The notes beneath the pieces are model-generated. The model ran no database searches. It was not told the DNA's origin and worked only from the letters and a program-made list of their open reading frames with translations. A DNA stretch of 64,000 nucleotides from Micromonospora sp. WMMD961 (lineage in GTDB: Bacteria; Actinomycetota; Actinomycetes; Mycobacteriales; Micromonosporaceae), in assembly GCF_029626145.1 (NCBI RefSeq), contig NZ_JARUBJ010000002.1, forward strand, positions 3,197,501 to 3,261,500. The letters are read 5' to 3'. Of this stretch, positions 1-23,527 are shown in pieces; position 1 is the stretch's first letter, and each line of letters opens with the position of its first letter. Both the position numbers and the translations under genes were made by a program.

Positions 1-2
1 AC

Positions 3-8975
<8,973 letters not shown>

Positions 8976-9001
8976 CCGGGCCGGGCCAAGGAGGAACACT
9001 C

Positions 9002-10771
9002 ATGACAGACGACTTCCCGGTTCCCGCCATCGAAGACTGGCAGCGGCTCACCCTGAGCGTGCTGCGCAAGTCCGGCAAGGCGGACGAGAACACCCAGGCG
9101 GGCGAGGCCGCGGACCTGCTGGCCACCACCACGTACGACGGCTTCCCACTGGCCCCGCTCTACACCTCGCACCACACCACGGTGCCGGACGGCCGGCCCG
9201 GGCAGGCGCCGTTCACCCGGGGCGGTGGAGTCGGCGGCAGGTGGGACGTGCGGACCGTGCACACCGACCCCGACCCGGTACGCACCGCGACGGCGGCCCG
9301 CGCCGACCTGCACGGCGGGGCGACCTCGCTGTGGCTGCGGGCGACGGCACCCGAGCAACTGGGCGAGCTGCTCGCCGGGATCCCCCTGGACCGTACCGGC
9401 ATCGTGCTCGACGCCGGCACCGAGACCGACAAGGCCGCCGCCGCCCTGCTGGACGTGGCCAGCAGGCAGCACATCGAGCCCCGCGTGTTGCGGGGCAACC
9501 TCGGCGCCGACCCGTACGGGGCGTACGCGGCGACCGGCGTCGAACCGGAACTTCGGATCGCCGCGGAGCTGGCCGCCCAGTCGGTGACGGCGCACCCGGA
9601 ATTGCGGGCGTTGACAGTCGACGCGACCACCTACCACGACGCGGGCGGCAGCGACGCCGAGGAGTTGGGTTGTGCGCTGGCCACCGGCGTCGCGTACCTG
9701 CGGGCGATGAGCGATCGGGGGATCCCGCTGACCAGGTCGCTGGCCCAGCTCGAGTTCCGGTACGCCGCGACCGCCGACCAGTTCGCCACGATCGCCAAGC
9801 TCCGGGCGGCCCGCCGACTCTGGCACCGGGTCACCGAGGTCGCCGGTGCCGAACGGCCGTCGGCGCAGCGGCAGCACGCGGTCACCTCGGCCGCGATGAT
9901 GACCGCCCGGGATCCGTGGAGCAACCTGCTGCGGACCACGATCGCCTGCTTCGGCGCGGGCGTCGGCGGTGCCGGGGCGGTCACCATCCAGCCGTTCGAC
10001 CTCGCCCTGGGGCGCCCCGACGAGACGGCCCAGCGGATCGCCCGCAACACCCAGATCATCCTGTTGGACGAGGCGCACCTGGATCGGGTCACCGACCCGG
10101 CCGGCGGATCCTGGTACGTGGAGTCACGCACCGAGGACCTGGCCCGCGCGGCCTGGGACTGGTTCACCACGATCGAGCGGGCCGGCGGCATCGGAACGGC
10201 GCTGCGCAGCGGTCTCGTCGCTGACCGGCTGGCTGCCACCTGGGAGCGCCGGACCACCCGGTTGGCCCGCCGGCAGGACGCGATCACCGGCGTCAGCGAG
10301 TTCCCCGACCTGGACGAGCAGGTCCCCGCCCGCCATGCCGGGTCACCCCCACCCGTCGGAGGCCTGCCCCGCCACCGGTACGCGCACCGCTTCGAGGAGT
10401 TGCGTCGCCGGGCCGATGGCGCGCCGACGCCGCCGCTGGTGCACCTGGTCGCGATCGGACGGACGTCCGACCACAACGCCCGGGTCACCTTCACCGCGAA
10501 CCTGTTCGCCGCCGGCGGTATCCGCACCGTGACGACCGCCCCCGGCGACCCGGTCCCGCCCGGCGCGGTGGTCTGCCTCTGCTCGTCCGACCGGGTCTAC
10601 GCCGAGCAGGCCGCGCCGATAGCGGCCGCGCTGCGGCAGGCCGGCGCGGCGACGGTCTGGCTGGCCGGGCGGCCCGGCGGGCATCCCGGCGTCGACGCCT
10701 ACCTGTACGCCGGATGCGACGCCGTGCACGTGTTGGAGACCACCCTCGACGACCTCGGAGTGCCCCGATGA
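9002..10771 (+). CDS. mutA: Methylmalonyl-CoA mutase small subunit
   Basis: This is the non-catalytic subunit that pairs with MutB for the B12-dependent interconversion of succinyl-CoA and methylmalonyl-CoA. The 589-residue product has the mutase TIM-barrel pattern (for example the DPWSNLLRTT and GGSWYVE segments). Its C-terminal B12-like domain lacks the DxHxxG cobalamin motif, as expected for a small subunit. The ATG is chosen because it follows AAGGAGGAACACTC, a very strong ribosome site, 26 bases after the PKS stop. The TGA overlaps the mutB ATG (ATGA), implying translational coupling. Its place directly behind the PKS suggests extender-unit supply, although both AT domains visible here look malonyl-specific. 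No MeaB-type chaperone gene is adjacent. Confidence 0.93.
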   Translation: MTDDFPVPAIEDWQRLTLSVLRKSGKADENTQAGEAADLLATTTYDGFPLAPLYTSHHTTVPDGRPGQAPFTRGGGVGGRWDVRTVHTDPDPVRTATAARADLHGGATSLWLRATAPEQLGELLAGIPLDRTGIVLDAGTETDKAAAALLDVASRQHIEPRVLRGNLGADPYGAYAATGVEPELRIAAELAAQSVTAHPELRALTVDATTYHDAGGSDAEELGCALATGVAYLRAMSDRGIPLTRSLAQLEFRYAATADQFATIAKLRAARRLWHRVTEVAGAERPSAQRQHAVTSAAMMTARDPWSNLLRTTIACFGAGVGGAGAVTIQPFDLALGRPDETAQRIARNTQIILLDEAHLDRVTDPAGGSWYVESRTEDLARAAWDWFTTIERAGGIGTALRSGLVADRLAATWERRTTRLARRQDAITGVSEFPDLDEQVPARHAGSPPPVGGLPRHRYAHRFEELRRRADGAPTPPLVHLVAIGRTSDHNARVTFTANLFAAGGIRTVTTAPGDPVPPGAVVCLCSSDRVYAEQAAPIAAALRQAGAATVWLAGRPGGHPGVDAYLYAGCDAVHVLETTLDDLGVPR

Positions 10772-12894
10772 TCCCCTCGTACGCCGACGTCGCGCTCGGC
10801 GCACCACCTGCGCCGAGCGGCCCGGCCGCGGAGCCGACCGACGTGTGGCAGACCCCGGAGGGGATCGGCGTCAAGCGGTTCTACACCGCCGACGACCTGG
10901 CCGGAGTGGACTTCCTCGACTCGCTGCCCGGCATCGCCCCGTTCGTGCGCGGCCCCTACCCGACGATGTACACCACCCGCCCGTGGACGGTCCGCCAGTA
11001 CGCCGGCTTCTCCACCGCGCAGGAGTCCAACGCGTTCTACCGGCGCAACCTGGCCGGCGGGCAGAAGGGCCTGTCGGTCGCGTTCGACCTGGCCACCCAC
11101 CGCGGCTACGACTCCGACCACCCCAGGGTCGCCGGTGACGTGGGCATGGCCGGGGTGGCGATCGACTCGATCCTCGACATGCGGGAGCTGTTCGCCGGCA
11201 TCCCGCTGGACCGGATCAGCGTGTCGATGACCATGAACGGGGCGGTGCTGCCGATCCTCGCTCTCTACATCGTCACCGCCGAGGAGCAGGGAGTCACGCC
11301 CGAGCAGTTGGCGGGGACCATCCAGAACGACATCCTCAAGGAGTTCATGGTCCGCAACACCTACATCTATCCGCCGGAGCCGTCGATGCGGATCGTGGCG
11401 GACATCTTCGCCTACATCTCGCAGCGGATGCCCCGGTTCAACTCGATCTCGATCTCCGGCTACCACATGCACGAGGCCGGTGCGACCGCCGACCTGGAGT
11501 TGGCGTACACCCTCGCGGACGGGGCCGAGTACGTGCGTGCCGGCAAGACCGCCGGGCTGGACGTCGACGCGTTCGCTCCCCGGCTGTCGTTCTTCTGGGC
11601 GGTCGGTATGCACTTCTTCATGGAGGTGGCGAAGCTGCGGGCGGGCCGTCTGCTGTGGGCGCGGCTGCTGCGCGACGCCGGAGCGACCGACCCGAAGTCG
11701 TTGTCGCTGCGCACCCACTGTCAGACGTCCGGCTGGTCGTTGACCGCGCAGGACCCGTACAACAACGTGGTGCGGACCTGTGTCGAGGCGATGGCGGCCA
11801 CCCAGGGCCACACGCAGTCGCTGCACACGAACGCCCTCGACGAGGCGTTGGCGTTGCCGACCGACTTCTCCGCCCGCATCGCCCGCAACACGCAGCTGTT
11901 GCTGCAGCAGGAGTCGGGCACCACCCAGGTGATCGACCCGTGGGGTGGCAGCGCCTACCTGGAGCGGCTCACCCACGACCTGGCCGAGCGCGCGTGGGGC
12001 CACATCCGGGAGGTCGAGCGGGCCGGCGGCATGGCCCGGGCCATCGAGCAGGGGTTGCCGAAGTTGCGGATCGAGGAGGCCGCCGCGCGTACCCAGGCCC
12101 GGATCGACTCGGGCCGCCAACCGGTGATTGGCGTGAACCGGCACCGGCCGGTCGTCGAGGACCCGATCGAGGTGCGCAAGGTGGACAACACGGCGGTCCG
12201 CGCCGAGCAGGTCGCCAAACTGCGCCGGCTGCGCGCCGAACGCGACCAGTCGGCCTGCGCCGCCGCCCTGGCCGCGCTCACCCGGGGCGCCACCGACCCG
12301 ACGGCCAACCTGCTCGACCTGGCCGTCACCGCCGCCCGGGCCCACGCCACCGTCGGGGAGATCTCCACGGCCCTGGAGACGGCATACGGTCGGCACGTCG
12401 CCCACATCCGCACGACCAACGGGGTGTACCGCGACGAGGCGGGCGACGATCCCGGTGTCGCGCGGGCGCGTGCCGCAGCCGACGCGTTCGCCGAGCGGCG
12501 GGGGGTCCGCCCGCGCATCCTGGTCGCCAAGATGGGCCAGGACGGTCACGACCGCGGTCAGAAGGTCGTCGCCACGGCCTTCGCCGACCTGGGTTTCGAC
12601 GTCGAGGTCGGCCCGCTGTTCCAGACCCCGGACGAGGTCGCCCGGCAGGCCGTCGACGCGGACGTGCACGTCGTCGGCGTCAACTCGCTCGCCGCCGGAC
12701 ACCTCACCCTGGTGCCCGCGCTGCGCGGGGCCCTGACCGCCCTGGGGCGTCCGGACATCATGATCGTGGTCGGTGGGGTGGTTCCGCCCGGTGACATCGC
12801 CGCGCTCCGCCGGGCCGGCGCCTCGGCCGTCTTCCCACCCGGCACGGTCCTCGCCGAGGCGGCGATGGACCTTCTGGAACGCCTGCTGCGCTGA
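10768..12894 (+). CDS. mutB: Methylmalonyl-CoA mutase large (catalytic) subunit
   Basis: The 708-residue product is the adenosylcobalamin-dependent catalytic subunit. The substrate-binding N-terminal barrel contains YPTMYTTRPWTVRQYAGF and the LRTHCQTSGWSLT segment. The C-terminal B12 domain carries the DxHxxG motif (D592-G-H594-D-R-G597), in which His594 is the lower cobalt ligand. The ATG at 10768 overlaps the mutA stop and is preferred over an in-frame start 54 bases upstream inside mutA. The length and intact motifs fit methylmalonyl-CoA mutase rather than the split isobutyryl-CoA mutase. A strong hairpin 24 bases after the stop probably ends the PKS-mutA-mutB transcript. Confidence 0.95.
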   Translation: MIPSYADVALGAPPAPSGPAAEPTDVWQTPEGIGVKRFYTADDLAGVDFLDSLPGIAPFVRGPYPTMYTTRPWTVRQYAGFSTAQESNAFYRRNLAGGQKGLSVAFDLATHRGYDSDHPRVAGDVGMAGVAIDSILDMRELFAGIPLDRISVSMTMNGAVLPILALYIVTAEEQGVTPEQLAGTIQNDILKEFMVRNTYIYPPEPSMRIVADIFAYISQRMPRFNSISISGYHMHEAGATADLELAYTLADGAEYVRAGKTAGLDVDAFAPRLSFFWAVGMHFFMEVAKLRAGRLLWARLLRDAGATDPKSLSLRTHCQTSGWSLTAQDPYNNVVRTCVEAMAATQGHTQSLHTNALDEALALPTDFSARIARNTQLLLQQESGTTQVIDPWGGSAYLERLTHDLAERAWGHIREVERAGGMARAIEQGLPKLRIEEAAARTQARIDSGRQPVIGVNRHRPVVEDPIEVRKVDNTAVRAEQVAKLRRLRAERDQSACAAALAALTRGATDPTANLLDLAVTAARAHATVGEISTALETAYGRHVAHIRTTNGVYRDEAGDDPGVARARAAADAFAERRGVRPRILVAKMGQDGHDRGQKVVATAFADLGFDVEVGPLFQTPDEVARQAVDADVHVVGVNSLAAGHLTLVPALRGALTALGRPDIMIVVGGVVPPGDIAALRRAGASAVFPPGTVLAEAAMDLLERLLR

Positions 12895-12918
12895 GGTCAC
12901 GCCCCGCCCGAGTACGCC

Positions 12919-12948
12919 GGTGGCCGCTCCCGCCCGGGAGCGGCCACC
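12919..12948 (+). terminator. Hairpin terminator after mutB
   Basis: A 13-bp perfect stem (GGTGGCCGCTCCC pairing with GGGAGCGGCCACC) closes a 4-base loop, starting 24 bases after the mutB stop. There is no clear U tract, which is common in very GC-rich actinomycetes. Confidence 0.75.
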
Positions 12949-13103
12949 GCGCGTCGCGGCCGCGTCCACCTGCCGGGCGGGGCCGAGCGCGCGTCGCCAA
13001 GATCCGCGCAACCTCAGGGATCCTGCTGGCTCCCGCGTTGCGGAGGCAGCAACATCGGGGAAGTTGCTCGGATCTTCGGGCCGTCGCGGCGGCGAGCGGT
13101 GGC

Positions 13104-13163
13104 GGCGCGGGCGGCGGGGCGGCGCGGCGCGGGCGGCGGGGCGGGGCGGCGCGGCGGCGGGGC
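13104..13163. repeat. G+C-only low-complexity repeat
   Basis: The spacer between the convergent mutB and phosphopantetheinyl transferase genes is nearly all G and C. It includes two exact copies of GGCGCGGGCGGCGGGGCGG at 13104-13122 and 13126-13144. It may be slippage-prone; no gene is seen in it. Confidence 0.7.
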
Positions 13164-13168
13164 GGAGT

Positions 13169-13873
13169 TCAGCGGTGGGCGGCCAGGCGGCCGGTCGCGC
13201 GGGTCTTCGGGGCCACCGGGGCGAGCACCGTGATGGCGGTGACGACGAGGCCCTGCTCGGCCATCCACCGGCCGCTGAAGCCGCTGAGTCGCCGACCGTG
13301 CACCCACGGCCCGGTCACCAGCAGTGTGGCGGTGAACGTCCCGCTCAGCGGGTCGATGACGATGTTCGCGTCCTCGAAGTCGAGCCATCGCGCGGTCAGC
13401 GGGAACCAGGCCTTGTAGACCGACTCCTTGGCGCTGAACAACAGCCGGTCCCAGGCGACGCCGGGATGGTCCCGCAGCAGGACGGCGATGCGGTCCCGCT
13501 CCTCGGCCAGGGAGACGGCTTCGAGTACGCCGTTGGCCAGCGCCTCGTTGGGTTCGGCGTCGATGCCGACGGTGGTGACCTTCTCCTGCTCGGCGAGGAC
13601 GGCGGCGCGGTAGCCGGCGCAGTGGGTGATGCTGCCGACCATCCCGAACGGCCACTGGGGCTCGCCCCGGGTGCCGGGCAGGACCGACGCGGGAGCGATC
13701 CCGATCCGTCGCATCGCCTGGCGGGCGCACCAGCGGGCAGTGGTGAACTCGCGGCGGCGCTTGTCCACCGCCTTGCGGACGACTGCCTCCTCCTCGGGGA
13801 AGAGCTCGGCGTCCGGCGGGTCCACGAACGTGTCGACGGCCGTCACGGCGCCGGGAAGAATGGACTCGATCAT
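13169..13873 (-). CDS. 4'-phosphopantetheinyl transferase (EntD/Sfp-like)
   Basis: This enzyme transfers phosphopantetheine from CoA to the conserved Ser of carrier proteins such as the PKS ACPs. The 234-residue protein has the family signatures: GSITHC near residue 80, the magnesium-binding D105-A-E107 in GIDAEP, and E150 and K154 in FSAKESVYKAW. The N-terminal half resembles the EntD-type group seen in actinomycetes. The ATG has GGAGGAAGCC immediately upstream. It is transcribed towards mutB and lies downstream of the DUF5988-like gene and the carboxylase, possibly as the last gene of that leftward transcript. It is the likely activator of the PKS described here. Confidence 0.92.
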   Translation of the reverse strand: MIESILPGAVTAVDTFVDPPDAELFPEEEAVVRKAVDKRRREFTTARWCARQAMRRIGIAPASVLPGTRGEPQWPFGMVGSITHCAGYRAAVLAEQEKVTTVGIDAEPNEALANGVLEAVSLAEERDRIAVLLRDHPGVAWDRLLFSAKESVYKAWFPLTARWLDFEDANIVIDPLSGTFTATLLVTGPWVHGRRLSGFSGRWMAEQGLVVTAITVLAPVAPKTRATGRLAAHR

Positions 13874-14147
13874 GGCTTCCTCCGCGCCGGAGAAACGGTT
13901 CCGGAGTCAGCGGCATCCGACCTGACGCAGTCGGGCGGCAGTGGCTGAATGCGGCTGACATTGGTCACGCTTCAACAGTATCGGCGCTGGTAGCCGCAGG
14001 GAACGAACGCTGCGGCTTTCACGGGCCGGGCTCGCCGGGCTAAGGGAGTGCCCTCGACGGCTAGGGGCCGGGCAGCGGGTGGGGGTCCGGTCGCGGGCCG
14101 CCGTGCCAGGGCTGCCGGCAGGGGTACGGCCCGCGATCCGCCCCGGG

Positions 14148-14390
14148 TCACTCGGCGATCTTGGTCCGGCCGGTCCAGGTGAACAACAGCGGGGAGCCGT
14201 CGCCGACGCGGCGCTCGAAGTGCTCGTAGCCGGCCAGGTAGGGCACCTTGATCTTCCCGTAGACGAGCTGCTCGACGCTGGCCACCATCGTGCGCGGAAC
14301 GCCGTCCGGTCCACCCTGGAGGAACACCATCACGGGCTCGGATGTCGGTGCCATCGCCGGCCGGTCGAGCGTCAGATACTGCTGGGGCAT
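14148..14390 (-). CDS. Small DUF5988-like protein
   Basis: An 80-residue acidic-to-neutral protein without signal or membrane segment, containing the core QGGPDGVPRTM and KIKVPYLAGYEHFERR. This pattern matches the small DUF5988 family that I know from actinomycete secondary-metabolite loci; its function is unknown. An ATG at 14390 preceded by GAGAGGAACGATCCG is chosen rather than an upstream in-frame start at 14462, because only the former has a ribosome site and matches the family length. It sits between the single-chain carboxylase (upstream) and the phosphopantetheinyl transferase (downstream) on the same strand. Confidence 0.75.
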   Translation of the reverse strand: MPQQYLTLDRPAMAPTSEPVMVFLQGGPDGVPRTMVASVEQLVYGKIKVPYLAGYEHFERRVGDGSPLLFTWTGRTKIAE

Positions 14391-14526
14391 CGGATCGTTC
14401 CTCTCCGCCAGGGAGCGTCGTTGCTCCCGAATCCAGCATGGTGGCGGCTCCGGCGTCGACACAGACCCCTAGTACCGCGGCGTGGCACGGGCGAGGTATC
14501 GCCAGGTGCGGAAGGTCGCGGTTCGT

Positions 14527-19929
<5,403 letters not shown>

Positions 19930-20049
19930 CGGTCGACCCCTCCCCCGTCGTCTGCCGCTTCGACAGACGACGATTCCGAGTGACCCGCGCGCGTATCGCG
20001 GTACGGGCACGGCCGGACCGTAGCCCGCCTCCGGGGCCAGCGGACACCC

Positions 20050-20218
20050 CTAGCGCCTGTGTCGAAGCCCTTGGCCGGCCTGCGGCGGGCCCGGACGACG
20101 ACCGGCTGCGTTGGATATTCGGCCGGATACAACACCGGTATCCGAACGAATATCCGCCTTGCCGGACCGCCGCCCGGACTCCGCCTCGGCTCGACCGAGG
20201 ACTTCGACACAGCCCTAG
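20050..20218. mobile_element. MITE-like element with IS5-type ends and CTAG duplications
   Basis: A 161-bp unit (20054-20214) lies between two copies of CTAG (20050-20053 and 20215-20218). Its ends are imperfect inverted repeats of about 21 bp sharing an exact core, CTGTGTCGAAG at 20058-20068 and CTTCGACACAG at 20202-20212. The interior holds a second palindrome (GGATATTCG at 20113-20121 pairing with CGAATATCC at 20147-20155), so the whole element could fold as a long hairpin. There is no transposase. Four-base YTAR-type duplications are typical of the IS5 family (known), so I infer a non-autonomous IS5-type element. The right CTAG supplies the stop codon of the leftward MocR gene. Confidence 0.65.
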
Positions 20219-21690
20219 CTTCGCCTCGCCCGGGAGGCCGCCCAGCGGGACGGCACCGAGGCGGCAGGGGTGTCGGGTGTGGTGGTGGAGCCGGCGCGGC
20301 CGGTCGTCTCCCGGTACGCCCCGGCGATCCCGGCCAGGCCGCGGCTCAGTTCCGAGCCGCGCACCCCGGCGTAGCCGACGACCAGCGCCGGCGGTCGGTC
20401 GTCGGCGCGCAGCGCGTAGAAGCGACCGCCTCGGACCAGTACCGAGCGACGCCGTGCCGCCCGCACCAGGGCCTCCTCGTCGCACCGCGCGGGCAGCACC
20501 AGGTACGCCTGCAACCCGTTGTGCCCTCCGAGCACTCTGCTGCCGGGCATCTCGCGGGCCACGAACTGGTGGACCGCCTGACGGCGCTTCTGGATGTCGG
20601 CCCCGAGTCGGCGAAGGTGCCGGTCGAAGGCGCCGGTGTCGATCAGCCGGGCCAGGGCGAGTTGCTCCAGGCTGGAGCACCCGATGTCCCAGCCGGCGCG
20701 GAGCCGCTCGATCGGCGCGGTGAGCGCCGCCGGGGTGGCCAGCCAGCCGAGGCGCAGCGCCGGCGCGAGGACCTTGCTGGCGCTGCCGGCGTAGATCACC
20801 CGGTCCGGGGCGAGGCTCTGCAGTGCCGGCATCCGATGCGCCGGGGCCACGAAGGCGGCGTCGAAGTCGTCCTCGACGATGTAGCCGTCGACCGCTTCGG
20901 CCCAGCCGACGAGCTGCTCCCGGCGTTGCGCACTGAGGGTGGCCCCGGTGGGGAACTGGCTGGCCGGGGTGACGAGCACGGCGCGTACCCCGCTCGCGGC
21001 CAGCGCGTCGACCCGGATGCCGTCGGCGTCCACCGGGAGGCCCACCGGGCGCAGGCCGGCGTCGGCGATGAACTCCCACTCGCCCGGGTGCCCCGGGTCC
21101 TCCACCCCGACGCTGTGGTGGCCCCGGTCGCGCAGCTGCCGGCAGAGCAGTGCGAGCCCCTGGGCGAACCCCGAGGTGATCATGAGGTGTTCGGGTCGGC
21201 TGCGGACGCCCCGCACCCGACCGAGGTAGCCGGCGAGGGTGTGCCGCACGACCGGGAGGCCCGACGGTGGGGCGTACCCCAGCTCGCGGTGGCCGGCCGA
21301 GGTGACCACCGCGCTGACCGCCCGGATCCAGTCCTGACGGGGGAAGGTGGAGCTGTGCAGGCCGCCGGTGCGCAGGTCCCAGACCGCCGTCGTCGCCGTG
21401 CGGTCGTCCAGTGTGAGCGCCGAGCCGCTGTCGGTTCGTGCCGTCGCCGCCACGGAGGTGCCTGAGCCGTGTTGTGAGACGAGGTACCCCTCGGCGCAGA
21501 GTTGTTCGTACGCCTCGACGACCACACTGCGGGACACCCCGAGGTCGACGGCGAGCTGCCGGCTCGACGGCAGCCGGGTGCCGGGACGAAGCGTGCCCTC
21601 CTCGATCTGTGTGCGAAATGCGTTACGGAGCCGCACTGCCAGCGTTTCACGCGATTGACCATCTATTGACAGGCTTAGATTCAGCGACAA
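20215..21690 (-). CDS. MocR-type regulator (GntR HTH plus aminotransferase-like domain), left flank
   Basis: A 491-residue protein with an N-terminal GntR winged helix (about residues 15-80: LRPGTRLPSSRQLAVDLGVSRS) and a fold-type I aminotransferase-like domain with a PLP lysine region (YAGSASKVLAPALRLGW). MocR proteins use PLP or an amino compound as a sensor. The frame runs on upstream into the divergent gene, but a TTG at 21690 with GGAG 8 bases upstream gives the normal start SLNLSLSIDG; confidence in the start is moderate. It is divergent from the 14-gene cluster and probably controls it. Its stop codon lies in the CTAG flanking the MITE, so the last residues may have been altered by that insertion. 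Confidence 0.85.
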   Translation of the reverse strand: MSLNLSLSIDGQSRETLAVRLRNAFRTQIEEGTLRPGTRLPSSRQLAVDLGVSRSVVVEAYEQLCAEGYLVSQHGSGTSVAATARTDSGSALTLDDRTATTAVWDLRTGGLHSSTFPRQDWIRAVSAVVTSAGHRELGYAPPSGLPVVRHTLAGYLGRVRGVRSRPEHLMITSGFAQGLALLCRQLRDRGHHSVGVEDPGHPGEWEFIADAGLRPVGLPVDADGIRVDALAASGVRAVLVTPASQFPTGATLSAQRREQLVGWAEAVDGYIVEDDFDAAFVAPAHRMPALQSLAPDRVIYAGSASKVLAPALRLGWLATPAALTAPIERLRAGWDIGCSSLEQLALARLIDTGAFDRHLRRLGADIQKRRQAVHQFVAREMPGSRVLGGHNGLQAYLVLPARCDEEALVRAARRRSVLVRGGRFYALRADDRPPALVVGYAGVRGSELSRGLAGIAGAYRETTGRAGSTTTPDTPAASVPSRWAASRARRS

Positions 21691-21808
21691 GTGGTCCGCT
21701 CCGGCGTCGTTGAAGTGGTATGGACAGCATGATCCGTGCCTGAGGAAAGTGTTGGTCGGACGCGCAACCGCCCAGCTGTCGGCGAATCCGGGCGTACGTT
21801 CCGAGTAT

Positions 21809-21821
21809 GTCCAATATGGAC
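21809..21821. promoter_or_regulatory. Candidate operator in the MocR/cluster divergent region
   Basis: GTCCAATATGGAC is an inverted repeat (GTCCA-3-TGGAC) in the 274-bp space between the divergent MocR gene and the first cluster gene. TATGGAC recurs in direct orientation at 21719-21725. This is a plausible MocR-binding array, inferred only from symmetry and position. Confidence 0.35.
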
Positions 21822-21964
21822 TTCGGCATCGTCGCCGGCCCCGGTGCAGGGGTGGTCGTGCGAGTCCTTTTGTGCTGGGGGGAAGAGTCCGACCTGCCGC
21901 GTCACCCGGCGGGGTCATCGCCAACGGGGGCGCGTGAATCGGGCTGCTCAGAGGGGGTTTCGCA

Positions 21965-23527
21965 GTGTCCTCATTGTCGGCCAAGACTGCCACGCGGCTC
22001 ATTGGGTCGCATTCCGTGGCGGTGCGGCGTACGCCACCGACCAACTCAATTCCAATAGAAGTGACATCTGTCACACTGTCGCCAATCGATCCTTTGTCGC
22101 TCTACACGGCGCTCGCCGAAGTTCGTTCTTCGGACGATCTGTATCTCTTCGAAAGCCTGGACGGCCCGGCCCAGGACCGCCACGCTGCGGCCGTCGGCTG
22201 GGATGCTCTCGCCGAGCTGCGGTTCATCGCCGACCGGCTTGAGGTGATCTCCGCGGGGCCGCTCGGCGATGCCCTGGCGGCAGTGCTCACCGCCGTCCTG
22301 GGCGAACCGGTCCGGCACCGCGCCCAGCAACGGGTCTGGTCGGTCGCCGGGCCGTCCGAGGTGTGGGCCGGCGTCCGGGCCGTGCAACGGGCGTTCGCGG
22401 TGCGGACCACCGCGCCCACCGACAGCTTCGCCTTCGGCTTCCTCACCACCCTGGCGTACGAGGCCGCGCGGGACATGGACGAACTCTCCGTCGACCGGGT
22501 GGTCGACGACATCCCGCGCTGCACCCTCGTCCTGTTCCGGCACACCGTCTGGTGGGACCTGCGCGCCGGCACCGTGCGGCACCTCGCCGCCACCGGCCCG
22601 CACCTGCCGGAGGACACCACGGCCCCCCGGTTACCGGCCCTTCTCGCCGGGCTGCCCGACGTCGACCGGGAACTGCCGGCCGCCCCACCGCCCAGCCTGG
22701 TCCGGGACACCGTCGACGAGGAGACGTTCGCCGCCCGGGTCGAGCAGTGCCTGCGGCACATCCAGGTCGGGGACAGCTACCAGATCCAGATCGGCCACCG
22801 GATCGACGTGGAGACCACCCTCACCCCGCTGGAGGTCTACCGCCGGCTGCGACACCGCAACCCGTCGCCCTACATGTACCTCACGCCCTGGGCCGGCGGG
22901 ACCGTCATCGGGGCGAGCCCGGAGCTGTTCCTCCGCATCGAACAGGGCCGGCTGGCGATGCGTCCGATCGCCGGCACCGCGGCCCGCAGCGCCGATCCGG
23001 AAACCGACCACCGGCTGGTGGCCGAGCTGGCGGCCAGCGAGAAGGAACGCGCCGAGCACGTCATGCTCGTCGACCTCTGCCGCAACGACATCGGTCGGGT
23101 CTGCGTGCCGGGCACGCTCAGCGTCGACGCGATGTTCGACGTCGAGCCGTTCGCGTACGTGCACCACCTCGTCTCCACCGTCTCCGGACAACTCGCCGAC
23201 GACGCGGACGTCTGGGCGGCGATCTGCGCCGCCTTCCCCGCCGGCACCATGACCGGCGCGCCGAAGCTGCGGGCCATGGAGATCATCGACGGGCTGGAGG
23301 ACGAACCCCGGGGTGTCTACGCCGGCTCGGTCGGCCTGGTCGACGTGCGCGGGTTCGCGGTGCTCGCACTCTGCATCCGCACCGCCGTGCACGACGGCCA
23401 CCGCTACCGCACCCAGGCCTCCGCCGGGGTCGTGGCCGACTCCAACCCCGACGCCGAGTGGCGGGAGACGCTGGCCAAGATGAGCGCCACCTTCTGGGCC
23501 CTGACCGGTACGGAGCTGCTGCCGTGA
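21965..23527 (+). CDS. Chorismate-aminating enzyme, TrpE/PabB family (component I)
   Basis: A 520-residue chorismate-binding enzyme that should add ammonia to chorismate, giving anthranilate, ADIC or 4-amino-4-deoxychorismate. The C-terminal catalytic domain (about 240-515) has YQIQIGHRI, GASPELFL, FPAGTMTGAPK and YAGSVG. The discriminating motif is PIAGT, which is more usual in TrpE/ADIC synthases than in PabB (PIKGT), although some PabB proteins share it. The N-terminus lacks the usual feedback-binding region after LFES, suggesting loss of tryptophan control. The GTG at 21965 follows GAGGGGG at good spacing. It is the first gene of the 14-gene run and overlaps the glutaminase gene by GTGA. 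It is clearly a pathway copy rather than part of a trp operon. Confidence 0.88.
   Translation: MSSLSAKTATRLIGSHSVAVRRTPPTNSIPIEVTSVTLSPIDPLSLYTALAEVRSSDDLYLFESLDGPAQDRHAAAVGWDALAELRFIADRLEVISAGPLGDALAAVLTAVLGEPVRHRAQQRVWSVAGPSEVWAGVRAVQRAFAVRTTAPTDSFAFGFLTTLAYEAARDMDELSVDRVVDDIPRCTLVLFRHTVWWDLRAGTVRHLAATGPHLPEDTTAPRLPALLAGLPDVDRELPAAPPPSLVRDTVDEETFAARVEQCLRHIQVGDSYQIQIGHRIDVETTLTPLEVYRRLRHRNPSPYMYLTPWAGGTVIGASPELFLRIEQGRLAMRPIAGTAARSADPETDHRLVAELAASEKERAEHVMLVDLCRNDIGRVCVPGTLSVDAMFDVEPFAYVHHLVSTVSGQLADDADVWAAICAAFPAGTMTGAPKLRAMEIIDGLEDEPRGVYAGSVGLVDVRGFAVLALCIRTAVHDGHRYRTQASAGVVADSNPDAEWRETLAKMSATFWALTGTELLP

Noticed and set aside
10699..13011. 770-codon minus-strand frame opposite mutB
   Set aside because: It is a GC-bias shadow; composition is low-complexity and mutB is unambiguous on the other strand.
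14454..14475. TCGACACAGACCCCTAG resembling one end of the MITE
   Set aside because: It has two extra bases and no matching opposite end or duplication nearby, so it is probably coincidence.
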